A stretch of 64,000 nt of DNA from Dactylorhiza incarnata (Eukaryota > Streptophyta > Magnoliopsida > Asparagales > Orchidaceae). The position numbers and the translations under genes are program-made. The notes beneath the pieces were generated by a model that saw nothing but the letters and a program-made list of their open reading frames with translations, had not been told where the DNA came from and did not search any database. Below are positions 33,338-43,164 of this stretch, piece after piece. Within the stretch, counting starts at the first letter, position 1; each line of letters opens with the position of its first letter. The DNA lies in assembly GCA_033032865.1 (NCBI GenBank), contig JAWHQI010000065.1, forward strand, positions 6,448,001 through 6,512,000. The letters are read 5' to 3'.

Positions 33338-33754
33338 CAAAAGTAAAAGGGCAGGAAGAAGCCCAAGCGTCGGTGAGCGCGATTAGCCAAAACATCACAT
33401 CACGACCGCGGGCGAGAAAGGCCTGCGAGGTTAGCGCAAGCAACATCTTTGCGAGAACATCACAAACAAACAATGGCGTAAGGGGGAGGCCGCCGCGAGA
33501 TACATTTAGCGAGAACGGAGGTTCCTCGCGAGCACAACATAGCATGAAAATGAAACGGACATATTAGCAGCGAGCGAGAACTAATAAAAAGCTAGTAACA
33601 ATTATTATCAGACGAAATAAAGCCAATATATAAGTTGCAAGCTATTGCGAGATTGTCTAGAGTAGCGGCACCCATTAACGAGTAATAAGAGTTCGCGACA
33701 ACATAGAAGTTAGCGAGAATCATGAGGAAACCACTTCCACCTACCCCCACCCCG
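33338..33754. mobile_element. Spacer between antisense genes A and B
   Basis: About 400 bp with no coding signal, AT-rich in the middle. It should contain the 3' end of gene A and the upstream promoter of gene B. Confidence 0.5.
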
Positions 33755-34876
33755 TTACCCGGACCGCGGCGGCACCCTAGAATTATAGTACTCCTCGGCC
33801 GCGCGACTTTCCCGACCCATGAGGAAGGCGTAATCCCTCATCCTAGCTATATGCACCTCCAGTGTCGTGACGTTCTCATCATGATCACGTTGTCTCATGG
33901 CCCGGAGCCTCGCACACTCTTCCATCAAGACAGCATGCCTATCCTCGGCGGCCTCTCTGTCCCGTCTCGCCTGCATGTTGAGGTCCATCAGCATCCGACC
34001 ATGTTTTCTAAGCAACTCTGCGGCTCGGTTTCATTGTCTCGGGATCTCGCGGATCCCCTAAGAAGACTTCCACCTGGTCGGGGAGGGGGGACATCTCATC
34101 GTCACCCAACTCGGAATCGGTAGGCGGATTTTCAGAATTCTTTGCGAAATATTACGAAAAGGTTAGATAGCGCGCTTGAGTCCGCGCAGGGCAGAGGGCC
34201 GTCAGAATGCTTACCCAGAGGGGGGCGAGAAGTCCCAGGGCGGCCCTGGAAGATGTTACCATAGTGGGGGTAAAGAGATTTACCCAGACCAGGAGGGTAG
34301 GCTGCACTATTGGTCGGAGGTATCTTTGGCGGTACAGAGCCGCCAGTCTCCTCGCTCGTCAGGAGTCGGAACCCTGGCCTATCTATAATTTTGTCGAGAG
34401 GAGGTGGAGACGGAGGCCGCAATGCCTGGCGAGCCGGGGACTTTCAGGGCGAGATTGTAAGAAGCAGGGAACGAAGGTCAGATAGTTGACAAAAGGAGGG
34501 CTGGCCTGCGAGATTAAGGGCGTACCTGCGACATTTTTCCAAGCAAGATTTGTATCCGTCAGCGAACTTTTACGAGACCCACCAGCAGGTTCGCCAGCGT
34601 CCTCGTTCGGCAAAGCATCCTGCGAGTAGGCATGAATCACAGGCAAACTTATTAAGCTATAGGGATAGCTCATACCTTCTCGTGGTGACGGTTATCTAGG
34701 GAGGAGTCCAGCAGCACGGAGCCATCCCCGGTTCGGCAAGCCGCCTTCGCCTTTTTAGTCTTCGGCGACTGAGTGGGAGGCGGCCGATTCATCCAGGCGG
34801 GGACCCTGGTCGTGGAGGGTAGCCTGCCAGCTCTCACAGCCCTCAGACGAGCCTCATCTTCTTAGGAAAGCGGCAT
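33755..34876 (-). pseudogene. Tat1 antisense gene A: Pro-rich, coiled-coil protein of unknown function
   Basis: The minus-strand ATG at 34876 is followed after three codons by TAA, but that frame continues open with a basic, proline-rich stretch (PPPTQSPKTKKAKA). A GT-AG intron of only 56 bp (34675-34620) may join it in phase to DALPNEDAGEPAGG; another likely donor follows VAG. Later exon sequence is proline-rich (SPPPLDKIIDRPGF). The 3' part (34015-33755) is a heptad-rich coiled coil (RDREAAEDRHAVLMEECARL). The order matches gene A of the second Tat-like element at 45421-47003. I recognise no enzymatic domain. Confidence 0.6.
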
Positions 34877-34950
34877 CTCCTGGTAGCTACAGTACGGAAC
34901 AAAAAGAAGGAAAAGGAAGTGGCGCCGCACGCCACTAAGGACTCGGGACG

Positions 34951-34960
34951 ATATTTATAG
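34951..34960 (-). promoter_or_regulatory. TATA box of Tat1 antisense gene A
   Basis: CTATAAATAT on the minus strand lies 75 bp upstream of the gene A ATG and about 110 bp inside the 3' LTR start. Transcription from here would run away from the LTR into the element, antisense to gag-pol. Confidence 0.65.
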
Positions 34961-35051
34961 CCCTTAGGGTGGGCCCTACAAAAGATTCCTGAGATCATCA
35001 AGGGGCTGGCGAATACCAGGGGTTGGATGTTTCTTCGGGGGCCTAAATAGC

Positions 35052-35071
35052 CTCGCGAAGAGCGGGGATTG
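35052..35071 (+). other. Polypurine-type region before Tat1 3' LTR
   Basis: CTCGCGAAGAGCGGGGATTG lies directly before TGTACAAGCC. The same position in the second Tat-like element reads CTCGCAAAGAGTGTAGATTA, so the block is conserved. It is the expected site for plus-strand priming. Confidence 0.6.
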
Positions 35072-36478
35072 TGTACAAGCCCGATATTCGCCTGGCGAGG
35101 AGGCACAGTTTTCGGAGGCAACAAGAGGAAGTAATAAGAGAGGAAGGCCTTGGGGACAAAGACCTCGCGATAGAGACCTTGGAGAAGTCTCTCTCAGATG
35201 GCTCGCTGAGAGGCGAGCGAGAAGGGTCGGCGAGATAAACGCTCGCAGGCAGTTTGAGGAAGTTTTCTGAGTTCGACGAAAGGAGTACTGCGTTCGATGC
35301 ACTCTCCTGTGTTCGTCGAGCTCACCATACATCGTCGAGCTCGCCCCTGCTCGGTGAGATCATCAGGAATCGACGGTGTTCTATGCTCATTAAAGCCAAA
35401 GGGATGGTCTCGCAAGAGGAGTCGCGAGATCCAGACCTCGGCAGATATCCTCAAAGACTGGGCCAAGCGAGGGCTGACAAACCAATACCTCGCAGGACGC
35501 TGGAGGAAGAGACCTATGTTCAGTAAAAAGGTGTTCAACAAAATGTGTTTAGTACGCGGCAAAGACAATAGGCGATCTCGCAGGAAAGCTCGCGAGTTTA
35601 GAGCCTCAGCGTCCAGCGAGCTCAATTCTGCGTTCGACGAATGTCGAACGGAGCTCAGCATTCATCGGACGGCGCCCGACGAACAAAATATATTCTATAG
35701 CAGCGCTCGACAAATTACAGTAGGGAAGCAGCGGTCGATGAACCGCCCGTCTCAGCGGACAGCGGACAATTTAACGTTCTGCATTTGTCGAGCTCGTCTG
35801 TGATCGGCGAAGTGCCCTGCGATTCGACGAAAGGTGTGTTGAGCTCGACGAAGTCAGGAGGCAATCTCGCAGGAAGGTTCGCGAGACCGGACCTCGGCAG
35901 ATACCGCCAGAATGGGCCAGCGAGGTCCTCACAGGGCGATCGCCTATGAGAGGCATCGCGTGCAGGGCTCGCGAGAAGGCCCGCGAGAGCTTTGGCAGTA
36001 AGGTTCTCGTAGTTCCTTGCCCATAGGCTGAGAGGGCCAAATTACCCCTTTTACCCCTAGTGGTCTGCCTTTGGCCTCTCCAAACAGTGGAGTTTGGCTG
36101 TTAGCAGGCCCATTTGGGGTGCGGATAGTAAGATCAAAGGGCGGGATCCTGCTATTTGCAGGCCAGATCAGAAAACCTATAAATAAGACCTAAAGGGCAC
36201 CTTTGGAGAGGACTTCACTTCAGCTTCTCTCTCTTCAGGGTTCTCCTTGGCTAGCATTTCCTGAGCTCTCCAAGGTGCCCGAGTCTCAGCTTTGGCTTGG
36301 GAGGGGAAGCGCTCAACGATCTTCCGGGTTAGTGCAGGGACCTCCTCACTGTGACTAAGGTCTTAGTCATTTTTCTAGTCTTCAGTCTACCTTCTCTGAG
36401 GGATCAGTAAGGGATAGCCGCCCCTCATTTCGGTGAGGGCCCCGAGCTCCACAAGAGGCCAAGAAATTGGTTTCAACA
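35072..36478 (+). mobile_element. 3' LTR of Tat1, 1407 bp
   Basis: It matches 23481-24887 with no net length difference. It starts TGTACAAGCC, ends GGTTTCAACA and has a TATA box at 36177-36187. Direct repeat AGAAG follows at 36479-36483. Confidence 0.95.
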
Positions 36479-36483
36479 AGAAG
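36479..36483 (+). other. Target site duplication, right copy (AGAAG)
   Basis: Directly follows the Tat1 3' LTR and matches 23476-23480. Removing the element and one copy restores a continuous Copia reading sense (KLKK then KKDDDMIERY). Confidence 0.95.
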
Positions 36484-37140
36484 AAAGATGACGACATGAT
36501 CGAGCGATATAAGGCTCGTCTTGTGGCTCGCGGGTTCTCATAGCAGTATGCAGAAGATTATGATGAGACGTTCAGTCCAGTGGCAAAGATGACTTTGGTT
36601 CGATTTGTTATTGCTTTGGCGGCATCCAGTGGATGGGAGATTTGGCAGCTCGATGTGAAGAATGCTTTCTTATACGGAGAGATTGACAAGGATATCTTCA
36701 TGATCCAACCGCCGGGCTTCATCTCGGAGGATTGTCCGGACTACGTCTGCAAACTGAAGAAAGCCCTGTATGGGTTGAAGCAAGCGCCTCGGGTGTGGTA
36801 TGGAAAGATCGCGGAGTATTTTCTATTCTGCGGGTTCTTTGCTTCAGACTCTGATTCTAGCCTGTTCATCAAGAAGGAGGGGGTGCTTCGGGTTATTGTT
36901 CTGCTGTATGTGGATGACATGATTGTCACCGGGAACTCGAAGGAAGCAGTAGCAAGGCTGAGAGCCGAGCTTGCTTACAGGTTTGAGATGAAGGATCTGG
37001 GTGAGCTTCACCATTTCCTTGGACTCGAGGTTCAGAGGCGGGAGAGCGGAGTGCTTATTTCTCAGGCTGGATATGCGGAGCGGATAGTTCAACGATTCGG
37101 CATGGAGGAAGGGAAGAGAAGCTCTATACCTCTGGAATAG
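36484..37140 (+). pseudogene. Copia reverse transcriptase, continued after insertion
   Basis: It resumes with IERYKARLVARGFS, then TAG at 36541 where Copia proteins have Gln, and AEDYDETFSPVAKMT. Then come [38 protein letters not shown] and the active site LYVDDMIVTG. It ends at TAG 37138, after which the same frame continues into RNase H, so both stops are single nonsense changes. Confidence 0.93.
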
Positions 37141-37872
37141 CATCATAAACTTCAGAAGGATGAGGGGAGAGTTCTATCTGATCCATTGGTATTCCGAGCT
37201 CTGGTTGGGAGCTTGATCTACCTGACCATCACGAGGCCAGATATTGCTTATGCAGTTAACAAAGTGAGTCGGTATATGGAGGAGCCACGGAAGCCTCATC
37301 TTCTGGCGGCTAAAGGAATTTTGAAGTATGTGAAGTCGACCTCTGATTTGGGTCTCCTTTATAGGAGAGGGTCAAGCTTGGAGTTGCTTGGATACATGGA
37401 TGCTGATTACGGGGGAGACGTGGATGATCGGAGATCAACGTCTGGTTTTGTCTTTATGACAGACCCCACAACTATTTCTTGGTGCAGCAAAAAGCAGGAC
37501 TCGGTGTCTGTATCTACCACAGAAGCGGAATACAAGGCTTCGGCCTTGGTAGCTCAGGAAGCCGTTTGGCTCAGGAGGTTGGTGGAGGACGTTCATGAGG
37601 AGGTTCGAGGTCCCACTATGCTACGCGGGGACAATGATAGTGCTATCAAGCTGGTTAATAATCCAGTCTGTCATGCGAGGACCAAACATATTGAGATTGA
37701 CCACCATTTCATTCGTGAGAAGGTGTTGGGAGGATCACTTATGGTTGAGCATGTTCGAAGTGCGGACAATGTTGCAAACATCTTCACAAAGCCGCTGGCG
37801 AAGGGACCGTTTACTCGGTTGCGGAGTTTACTTGGGCTAGTTTCCACTTCCCACTTCAAGAGGGAGTGTTGA
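37141..37872 (+). pseudogene. Copia RNase H
   Basis: The same frame as reverse transcriptase continues after the TAG at 37138. Motifs are ALVGSLIYLTITRPDIAYAV, GYMDADYGGDVDDRRSTSGF, STTEAEYKASALVAQEAVWL and ARTKHIEIDHHFIREKV, typical of Copia RNase H. It ends in TGA at the junction with the 3' LTR (REC-stop, AGGGAGTGTTG), as is common in this superfamily where the LTR starts at the pol stop. Confidence 0.93.
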
Positions 37873-39008
37873 AATGATTGAAGTGGAGTGGAAGGTGGCC
37901 GACAGTCTGTTTTTGATGACCGTAGAGCCCGCGCGGTCTCTGTGTTGGTAATCTGTCGGTCAGGCTCTGGCAGTCTGCTGTGTTGGCTGGTCTGTTCTTG
38001 TATGTTCTGGTCTTTTCCCGGGTTGTTCTACTTGGTTGGTCTATCTTCTTTGTAGAAGACAGGGCGGTCTGTTCTTGACCGGGCGACTTATGCTGGGCGA
38101 TCTGGCGACTTATCTGAAGTCGGCCATATGTTCTTGGTTTGCTCTTGGCGATCTAAGGAAGGAGTGTTCTTGTGTTCGCGCGGCTTGTGAGCGGTCTGCT
38201 GCCGATCTGCGGTCTTGGACAGGATGTTGTCCAAGTGGTGTGATCACGCAGTCTGCTCTGCGAGACCGTTGGCGATATGGCAGGTGGTGAATATATCCCT
38301 CTTGCGGCAGTGACGACATCCGTCTTGTCACCTATAAACAGGGGTGCATGGCCCATCATTCACAATGAGAACTATAAGAACTAGAGCCTGGGTTGTTTTG
38401 TGCGGGCTCAACTTTGAGGTCGGGCGGTCTCGGAAGCAAGTTGACTGGTTGTTGTGTTCGCAGGTTTGCGGTCAGCAGGTTGCGGTCTCCTTCCTTGGTG
38501 ATTTCCCAGCTGCTTGAATAAATAGTTTGGCAGCGGCTTGTCTGCGAACTGGTTTATGTTGTTCTTGTGCTGTTCGCAGCGAGCTCAGCGATCAGGAGAC
38601 CTTCTGCGGTTAGGCGATCTGAGTTGCGGTCTGGCGACAGTTTATGTTCTTTGTTCAGTTCAATAAGCTCCAGTTCGTGCGGTCTGAGGTGGCGGTCTTG
38701 CAGTACAGGTCGTCTTGCCTGTTTCTATTCGTGCGGTCTCAGGTCAAGCCGGGCGGTCTCTGGAGTTCAGCGTTCTGTGCGGTCTCTGCTTGTCAAGCCA
38801 CCAGTTTTGTTTTTTGGTGTGTTTTGTTTCTCTCTTCTTCGTGATTCTTATGAATCATGTCTCGCCATGTATGTCTCCAAATGTAAATGAAGTTTTGTGA
38901 TTCAATAAAGTCTATTGTGTTGCTCTGTGGCATTGTGGTTGTTTGGCTATAACTCAGTTGATGCAACTCCTGCTTACTCCTAAACGATTCAAATCAAAAA
39001 TTTTAACA
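37867..39008 (+). mobile_element. 3' LTR of the Copia element, 1142 bp
   Basis: It starts TGTTGAAATG after the purine-rich AAGAGGGAG and ends TTTTAACA. A TATA box (CCTATAAACA, 38331-38340) lies in the middle. The last 208 bp match the truncated 5' LTR. Confidence 0.95.
37933..38785 (+). repeat. Twelve dispersed GCGGTCT words in the Copia LTR
   Basis: GCGGTCT on the plus strand starts at 37933, 38064, 38191, 38209, 38424, 38482, 38626, 38679, 38692, 38733, 38753 and 38779. By chance fewer than one would be expected in 850 bp. Spacing is irregular, so it is not a simple tandem array; it may be an amplified regulatory word. Confidence 0.9.
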
Positions 39009-39378
39009 CTAACCTCACTTTCACACCATAATAGAATAAAAGAAAACTACTGGAAGTGCACTCGACGATATCGTCGAGTACACCAAACTCGATGATATCA
39101 TCGAGTTCACTCGATGGTATTGTCGAGTGCACTCAACGATATTGTCGAGTGCACTGAACTCTACGGCCAGACCATCAGGTCCCGCCCGTGATGCCTGGTC
39201 ATGCCCGTGACTTTGGGATTTCCTCCCAATTGAAATTTCCCCAAATTTCCTCTTAAATTCTTGTTGACCGTGAGTCAAACTTGATCACCTTAAGATCCCA
39301 GGGCTTCTACCGAGCCCAAGTCAACTCCCGGTGACACAAAATACTTACAAGGGGTCTAGCACGAATTAGGATGTTACA
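39009..39378 (-). mobile_element. LTR fragment of minus-strand Gypsy element
   Basis: Read on the minus strand it starts TGTAACATCC at 39378, directly after a TTTCGGGGAC pre-LTR block, so it is the beginning of a 3' LTR. It is cut off by the Copia LTR end at 39008; the rest is not found to the left. Confidence 0.75.
39060..39160. repeat. Tandem palindromes of TCGACGATATCGTCGA type
   Basis: Four related units of about 25-30 bp. Unit 1 (39060-39079) is a perfect 20-bp palindrome, ACTCGACGATATCGTCGAGT. Unit 2 (39086-39107) is a perfect 22-bp palindrome in which both arms carry T/A where unit 1 has C/G, a matched change. Units 3 and 4 are imperfect. Confidence 0.92.
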
Positions 39379-39401
39379 AATCCAATAAACAAAAAATAAT
39401 T

Positions 39402-40140
39402 TTGTCCCCGAAATTTGAGTTTGGGGCTACGGGTATTAAGATACGAGGTACGATAAACTAGTTTAGATTATACTTGGGGAAAAAAATCCCAGGTAACGTT
39501 GTTGTATGAGGTCCAGAGGCTCCCAAATGTATTCCTTTTTCCCATGGTTGGACCACATGACCTTTACTAATGGAACACTCTTTCGACACATCACTCAAAA
39601 CTCGGTATCCACTATCCGTACGGGCTCCAGCTGAACGGATCTATCAGTTGTCGTAGGGCCAGATGTAATTGCGACGTACTGATCAGGGCAAAGCAATGCT
39701 CTTCGCAACGAGGATACATGGAACATGTCGTGCAAGTTTTCCAGTTCCGGGGGTAGCTCCAGCCTATAAGCCAAGGGTTGATCCGCTCTAAGATAGTATA
39801 TGGCCCCATATAGCGGGGACTGGGCTTTTTCTTCCCTCGGACACGAGATATGCCATGCATCTGTCTGATCTTCAAGAAAACCTTGTCTCCTACCTAGAAC
39901 TCCACCATTCAGTGTCTCGCATCATAGTACTTCGCATGCCGACTCTGTGCCTCTAGCATACGATCCTGAATCAGCCGATTCATCGCATCTGTATCGTCAA
40001 TGTATTCCACCCCCAGTGCCTTCGGATCCTCATCCTGGATCCAAGATAGAGGCATCTTGCACCTCCTTCCGTATAGTGCCTCATAAGGAGACATGCTGAT
40101 GCTTACCTGATGACTATTATTATAGGAAAACTCTACCAAT
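39402..40140 (-). pseudogene. Gypsy integrase C-terminal part (minus strand)
   Basis: On the minus strand, LPLVEFSYNNSHQ and MSPYEALYGRRCKMPL (40140-40020) are the hallmark block after the integrase core in Tekay/Del-type elements. A frameshift near 39890 separates it from SPRYMGPYTILERI and ...ISTSQL, the C-terminal DNA-binding region. The sequence then meets the pre-LTR block. A solo LTR splits this integrase from its catalytic core at 41349. Confidence 0.85.
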
Positions 40141-40145
40141 GGTAG
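40141..40145 (+). other. Target site duplication, left copy (GGTAG)
   Basis: GGTAG precedes TGAATGG and is repeated at 41344-41348 after CTATCA. Confidence 0.85.
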
Positions 40146-41343
40146 TGAATGGTAGTGTTGGTAAATTGACCCTCAATGTCCCTTTAATTTGAAGAGGCCT
40201 CACACTCAAATAGAAAGTACAAGTTGTATTTGATAAACCCTATTTGTATCTCATAAGCATGCAGGGTTAGGTTATTCCAAGACAAGGAATAGTTTTGGTA
40301 ACAATCTGCCCAAAACCGCTGAGACTTGTGTCTGTCCCAGCGGAACCGCTGAGAAGGAGACTGGAGCTGCCGCTGAGACTGGAAGCTGTCTCAGCCCAAC
40401 CGCTGAGACAGATTCAAATGTGCTGACGGGATCTGCTTTTGGCGCAAGCGAAAATAAAAAGGGAAACGCAACTCCAATCTGCCCCATACTGTGTCAGGAG
40501 GATTGCAATAGTCGTTGAAGCCTTCTGGAGGTATAAAAGCAAAAGCTAGAGCACAACAACAACAACTGTTCAATTGAAAAACTTTTGCTGCAAGCCGCTA
40601 TCGAGCATTCTCGTTCCAGCAAGTTGAAGTTGTTCTCTGAAGCTAGAGTTAATCTTCTGAAAGAGATTAGTTATCTCTTCCAGTACCAACTCAAGAAGGG
40701 CAAGTTGATCTTCTGCTTTGCTGAACGAGAAGATCAAGGTGATTCAAATCTGAAGCTGCTGTCTTTCAGATCTGAAGAAAGAAATCAGAAGACCTGAGAG
40801 TAAACCTTTTGTCTTCTGTATATAGTACAAACTCTCTTATATCTTTATAAGGCATTGTTGCCTGAGTGAAAGGCTGTTGAGCCTGTGTGTAAAGCTGTGT
40901 TGACAGCTTGAGTGGTAGGACTTCTTGATAGGTTTGAGGTAGGAAATCTGTGTGATTTCTGAGTGGTAGGAGTTACATAAGTTTGAGGTGTAGGGCTGCT
41001 GTGCCTGAGGTGTAGGGTTGCTGAGCCTGAGTGTAGGGTTGTTGTGCCTGAGGTAGATCACTCTTGATCTGAGAAGTTCTGAGGAACTTGTGGTGTAAGC
41101 TCAAGGAGCTGAGATTGGAGTTTGTGGCCTTGTCTAACTCACTGTTAGAAAGGTGAAGGGGGAAAGAGGACTACTCAAGACACCCTGTCTTGAGGAACCT
41201 CTATACATCCTTGTGTGCTTTCTGTGATTGAGTTTTCTGCAGCTAGATACATTAGGATTATATAAAGAAAATAAGTAAAACCTATTCACCCCCCCCCCCC
41301 CCCCCCCCTCTAGGTAATATTGACTACACCTAACAAACTATCA
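40146..41343 (+). mobile_element. Copia solo LTR, 1198 bp
   Basis: TG...CA ends (TGAATGG...CTATCA) flanked by GGTAG on both sides, with no internal domain, so this is a solo LTR left by recombination between two LTRs. Plus orientation is supported by a TATA box (GTATAAAAG near 40531) and by a 20-C run near the 3' end (41289-41308), a feature of many plant Copia LTRs. Without it, the Gypsy integrase on the minus strand reads on across the junction. Confidence 0.88.
40316..40408 (+). repeat. Four CCGCTGAGA words in solo LTR U3
   Basis: Exact copies start at 40316, 40346, 40370 and 40400 (steps 30, 24, 30), upstream of the TATA box. Complementary TCTCAGC and CCCAGCGG words lie between them. This could be an enhancer array. 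Confidence 0.85.
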
Positions 41344-41348
41344 GGTAG

Positions 41349-41828
41349 AAGTCTCTCCCACGGCTCTCCCTGATCCAAGACACATAGCCGCAATATGTCC
41401 TCCATCATCCTGATAGTCCTCTCTGACTGGCCATCGGTATGAGGATGGATGGTTTTGTTGAAATTCAACCGAGAACCCAAATATGCATGCACTTCACTCC
41501 ACTCCCTAGAGTTGAAACGACCATCTCGGTCTGAAATGATAGTCTTGGCACCCCATGATATCAGAAAAAATGCTCCACGAAGAGGCGCACAAAAACATCG
41601 ACATGTGTATCTTTCCTAATCGAAATGAACCCGGCGACCTTCTTCAACCGATTATAATCACCAATACAGAGTCACTCCTACATCGGGAGCGAGGTGACCG
41701 TGTACAAAATCCATGGAAATATCTTCAAACTTCCACTCGGGAATGAGCAACGACTGCAACAAACCACCGGGGATCTTACATTCTGCCTTCACTTTCTGGC
41801 ATGCCTCGCGGTGCCTTCACTTTCTGGC
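41349..41828 (-). pseudogene. Gypsy integrase core (minus strand), decayed
   Basis: Minus-strand sense includes [30 protein letters not shown] (first Asp), TIISDRDGRF (second Asp) and HPHTDGQSERTIRMMEDIL (Glu), all standard Tekay/Del-type integrase blocks, with frameshifts between them. It breaks at about 41828, next to a short duplication of TGCCTTCACTTTCTGG (41785 and 41813). Reverse transcriptase and gag of this element are absent from the window. Confidence 0.8.
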
Positions 41829-43160
41829 TGCTATAAATATTAATTTTTGATGCAATTTCATGATCTTCGATTCTTTTTTATGGTTATTTGTGCTGAGCAA
41901 TGGGAGGTCATCGTTCTTCACCTTAGGGATGCATCCATTCATTCCGGAGCTTAATGAAGGAGGCTCCTTGCCATTGCTTTGGAAATCAACCAGCAAGAGA
42001 GAAGGAGAAGCCAACGTGGATGTTGTGGACCATTGAGAAGATGGGAGAGAAGTGGTGACAACTTCTTTGACCCCAGACGATAGCCAAGGAGTGTGTAGGA
42101 TCATGTCAACCTCCTACTTACCTGAGGAAGAGACTTGAGCAATGTTTGTATCACTTTTTTTTATTTCCTCTACTCTAAATTTCATGGTAAGGAACCCATA
42201 TTTCTTGATTGTTTGGATGGTATTTTCATTGTCAAACATGGTTTTAATCATATCTAGTTGTGGTGAATGTTAGCGGTGATCTTACTCTTATCATTGTTGT
42301 CTTTGAGTTTTCGTGCTTGTGATTGTGAGATTGTGTTGTTGAATGCGAAGAGGTGCTTGCGACTCTCAGCCCATCAATCATTTTTGTGCGCATAGGTGCT
42401 TGTGACCCTTAGCTGGGCAATAGTTTGATGCGAAGAGGTTCTTGCATACCTCATCCCAACAAGCATTTTTGTGCAAAGAGGTGCTTGCAACCCTCAGTTG
42501 ACCAATCATTTTGTGCGAAGAGGTGTCGATGACCCTCACCCCTAATGCAGATTTAGTTTTCATGCACTCATTGTTTAGGAAAACAAACTCTATATTAACG
42601 CTTCCACAATCTTCTTTATTTCAAGATATTCTTAACGACCAATCCATCCCACCGTGTTCCTCGAGAGATCAATACATGAGGTTCTTTGTTTTAATTTATA
42701 CTTCGACTGGTTCACTTTTGATGACCTCTCCACGTGAGAGTGGTGGTCGCGTGTCAGGCAAGACTCAGTAGAAGAAATGAAAGAGTTTGGTCTTTTGGTG
42801 CCAGGGAGAACTTATAGGATGTCGTGGGCATTCCTTTGATAGACCGACACCCTGAAAGTGGAATTGTTGCAATCAGTACCGCCCTTCTCTCCTGGAGGGA
42901 GGGGACATGGTGAAACCATATGCTTTTGCGGTAACTTCTATTTTGTATGGCGGAGACAAACTTTGAGAGCCAGAGAATACTCCTGTAGATGTTCTCCTAA
43001 ATAAAGCTTCCACCGCGACTCTGCGGGTGACTACTCTGAATCACTAAGCCGGGTGAGGGCTCGAGGAGGCATTGCAGGAGAATAGTCGCCTACAAAAGAA
43101 ACTGCAGTTATAATATAGAGTTCTTAAGTAGGAGTGGCTATTTCATACGTGACTGCATTT
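41829..43160. other. Unclassified region
   Basis: No retroelement domain is recognisable. A plus-strand stretch near 42820-42905 reads as VVGIPLIDRHPESG and SWREGTW and is open for about 28 codons, which looks coding-derived but is not identifiable. The region also holds a 43-bp tandem repeat (42345-42545). Confidence 0.35.
42345..42545 (+). repeat. 43-bp tandem repeat, five copies
   Basis: GCGAAGAGGTGCTTG or a close variant begins units at 42345, 42388, 42430, 42473 and 42515. Units also share a CCCTCA and a CAATCATTTT box. Confidence 0.85.
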
Positions 43161-43164
43161 ACTA

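Larger units (their letters stand above)
23481..36478 (+). mobile_element. Complete Tat-like Ty3/Gypsy element (Tat1), 12,998 bp
   Basis: It has two 1407-bp LTRs (TGTACAA...TTTCAACA) with a 5-bp target duplication. Order is LTR, gag, protease, reverse transcriptase, RNase H, a second RNase H-like domain, a 97-bp tandem array, two antisense genes, LTR. The second RNase H and the antisense extra genes are known traits of the Tat lineage. Integrase is missing and gag-pol is frameshifted, so it is not autonomous. It is GC-rich relative to neighbours and full of CTCGC/GCGAG words. Confidence 0.93.
20473..39008 (+). mobile_element. Ty1/Copia element with truncated 5' LTR and split by a Tat-like insertion
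   Basis: The parts are a 208-bp remnant of the 5' LTR, a perfect tRNA-iMet primer binding site, gag, protease, integrase, the start of reverse transcriptase, a 13.0 kb insertion (23481-36478), the rest of reverse transcriptase, RNase H and a full 1142-bp 3' LTR. Several nonsense codons and frameshifts make it inactive. The loss of the 5' LTR start together with the left flank shows a deletion after insertion. Confidence 0.92.
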
